From the NCBI RefSeq assembly GCF_000160755.1, contig NZ_GG668581.1, positions 1-47,583 on the forward strand: a DNA stretch of 47,583 nt. Direction: 5' to 3'. The position numbers were made by a program, and so were the translations under genes. The notes under the pieces are model-generated. The model was given only the letters and a program-made list of their open reading frames with translations, ran no database searches and was not told the DNA's origin. Source of the stretch: Proteus mirabilis ATCC 29906 (lineage in GTDB: Bacteria; Pseudomonadota; Gammaproteobacteria; Enterobacterales; Enterobacteriaceae). Within the stretch, counting starts at the first letter, position 1; each line of letters opens with the position of its first letter. This document shows positions 46,980-47,583 of this stretch, piece after piece.

Positions 46980-47583
46980 ATGTATACTCAAAAAATCCTA
47001 CAACAGAAAATTCTAATATCACGATCTGGCGTAAAGGTGATAACAGAGCGCCCCATAAACCACTGTTACTCTTATTAGCGCTTTCCGAGTACCGCAAAGG
47101 CCATCCACGACTATTTAATTATGGTAATGAAATTCATCAACAGTTATTAGAATTATTGATTAATTTTGGCCCATCTCGCCGTGAGCATTATCCAAATCTG
47201 CCTTTCTGGCGATTAGTTCGCGATGGTTTTTGGGAATTGCAACAACCAAAAGAGAGCGATCTATCAAAAGATAATAAGCAACCATCGAAAAATAAATTAA
47301 TTCAGCAAAATGTGTTAGGTGGATTTGACCAAGAAAGCTATCAGCTTCTTATAAAAAAGCCAAGTTTAATCAATAAGCTAGCACAACAGATTTTAAGTGA
47401 ACACTTCCCTGATAATGTTCAAGAAGTTATTGCTAACCGTCTTGATTTTTCCCTACAAGAAATTCGCCAAAACCGAGATCCCACTTTTAGAAAAAATATC
47501 TTACGTGCTTACAATTATCAGTGTGCTATATGCGGTTATAATCTACGTTATGATAGCGCCGTGGTTGGCCTAGAAGCCGCTCA
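46980..47583 (+). pseudogene. 5'-frameshifted, 3'-partial phosphorothioate-DNA HNH endonuclease
   Basis: In the frame of position 47018 the translation reads ITIWRKGDNRAPHKPLLLLL, then a region to about 47500, then YQCAICGYNLRYD and VVGLEAA at the window edge. RAPHKPLLLL is typical of the sulphur-binding domain of ScoMcrA-like enzymes that cut phosphorothioate-modified DNA, and CAIC begins a zinc-HNH domain. The frame has no ATG, GTG or TTG before that domain; a TAA lies at 46970-46972. ATG at 46980 is one base out of frame, and one extra A in the A6 run at 46990-46995 would join them. It may be a pseudogene, a phase-variable gene or a sequencing error. The 3' end is cut off. Confidence 0.75.

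Overview
The window looks like chromosome of a Proteus-type enterobacterium (Morganellaceae, most like Proteus mirabilis or a close relative). Base composition is AT-rich, the proteins resemble Escherichia coli homologues closely, and gene order follows the E. coli segment rrn-hemG-trkH-yigZ-pepQ-fadBA-fre-ubiD-rfaH-tatCBA-ubiBJE-rmuC-udp-metE-metR-yigM in inverted orientation. This assignment rests on recognised proteins and synteny; no search was run.

Positions 1-200 hold tandem rRNA P1 and P2 promoters firing leftward, so an rRNA operon should start just outside the left edge. Positions 200-28000 are core metabolism: haem (hemG), potassium uptake (trkH), proline dipeptidase (pepQ), fatty acid beta-oxidation (fadBA, with a FadR-type operator), flavin reductase and ubiquinone genes (fre, ubiD, ubiE, ubiJ, ubiB), RfaH, Tat export, uridine phosphorylase (with a two-site CRP promoter), methionine synthesis (metE/metR with MetJ boxes), a YigM-type transporter and a Na+/H+ antiporter. 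Differences from E. coli include pepE between ubiD and rfaH, no tatD next to tatC, and a tyrosine phosphatase next to udp.

Positions 28000-43400 are transport and catabolic units: a YhhY-type acetyltransferase, a GhxP-type purine permease with three PurR-like boxes, a divergent MFS exporter/XRE-cupin regulator pair, a CzcD-type cation exporter, ilvBN with its valine-rich leader peptide and attenuator, a murQ-murP-murR-TSUP operon for N-acetylmuramic acid, and a deoK / deoC-deoR deoxyribose locus.

Positions 43400-47583 are accessory. An RtcB2-type RNA ligase is translationally coupled to PrfH, a GGQ release-factor homologue; this pair is known to rescue ribosomes and repair 16S rRNA cut in the decoding centre. 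Its leader carries a sigma-70-like promoter, a 15-codon upstream ORF with an exceptionally strong Shine-Dalgarno, and a hairpin whose 5' arm lies inside that ORF. I know of no description of this leader, and it is the best candidate for something new here. Beyond it lie an orphan XRE regulator with a nested dyad upstream, about 0.8 kb of very AT-rich DNA, and the start of a phosphorothioate-DNA-dependent HNH restriction endonuclease whose 5' end is out of frame. Restriction beside ribosome repair suggests the edge of a defence island.
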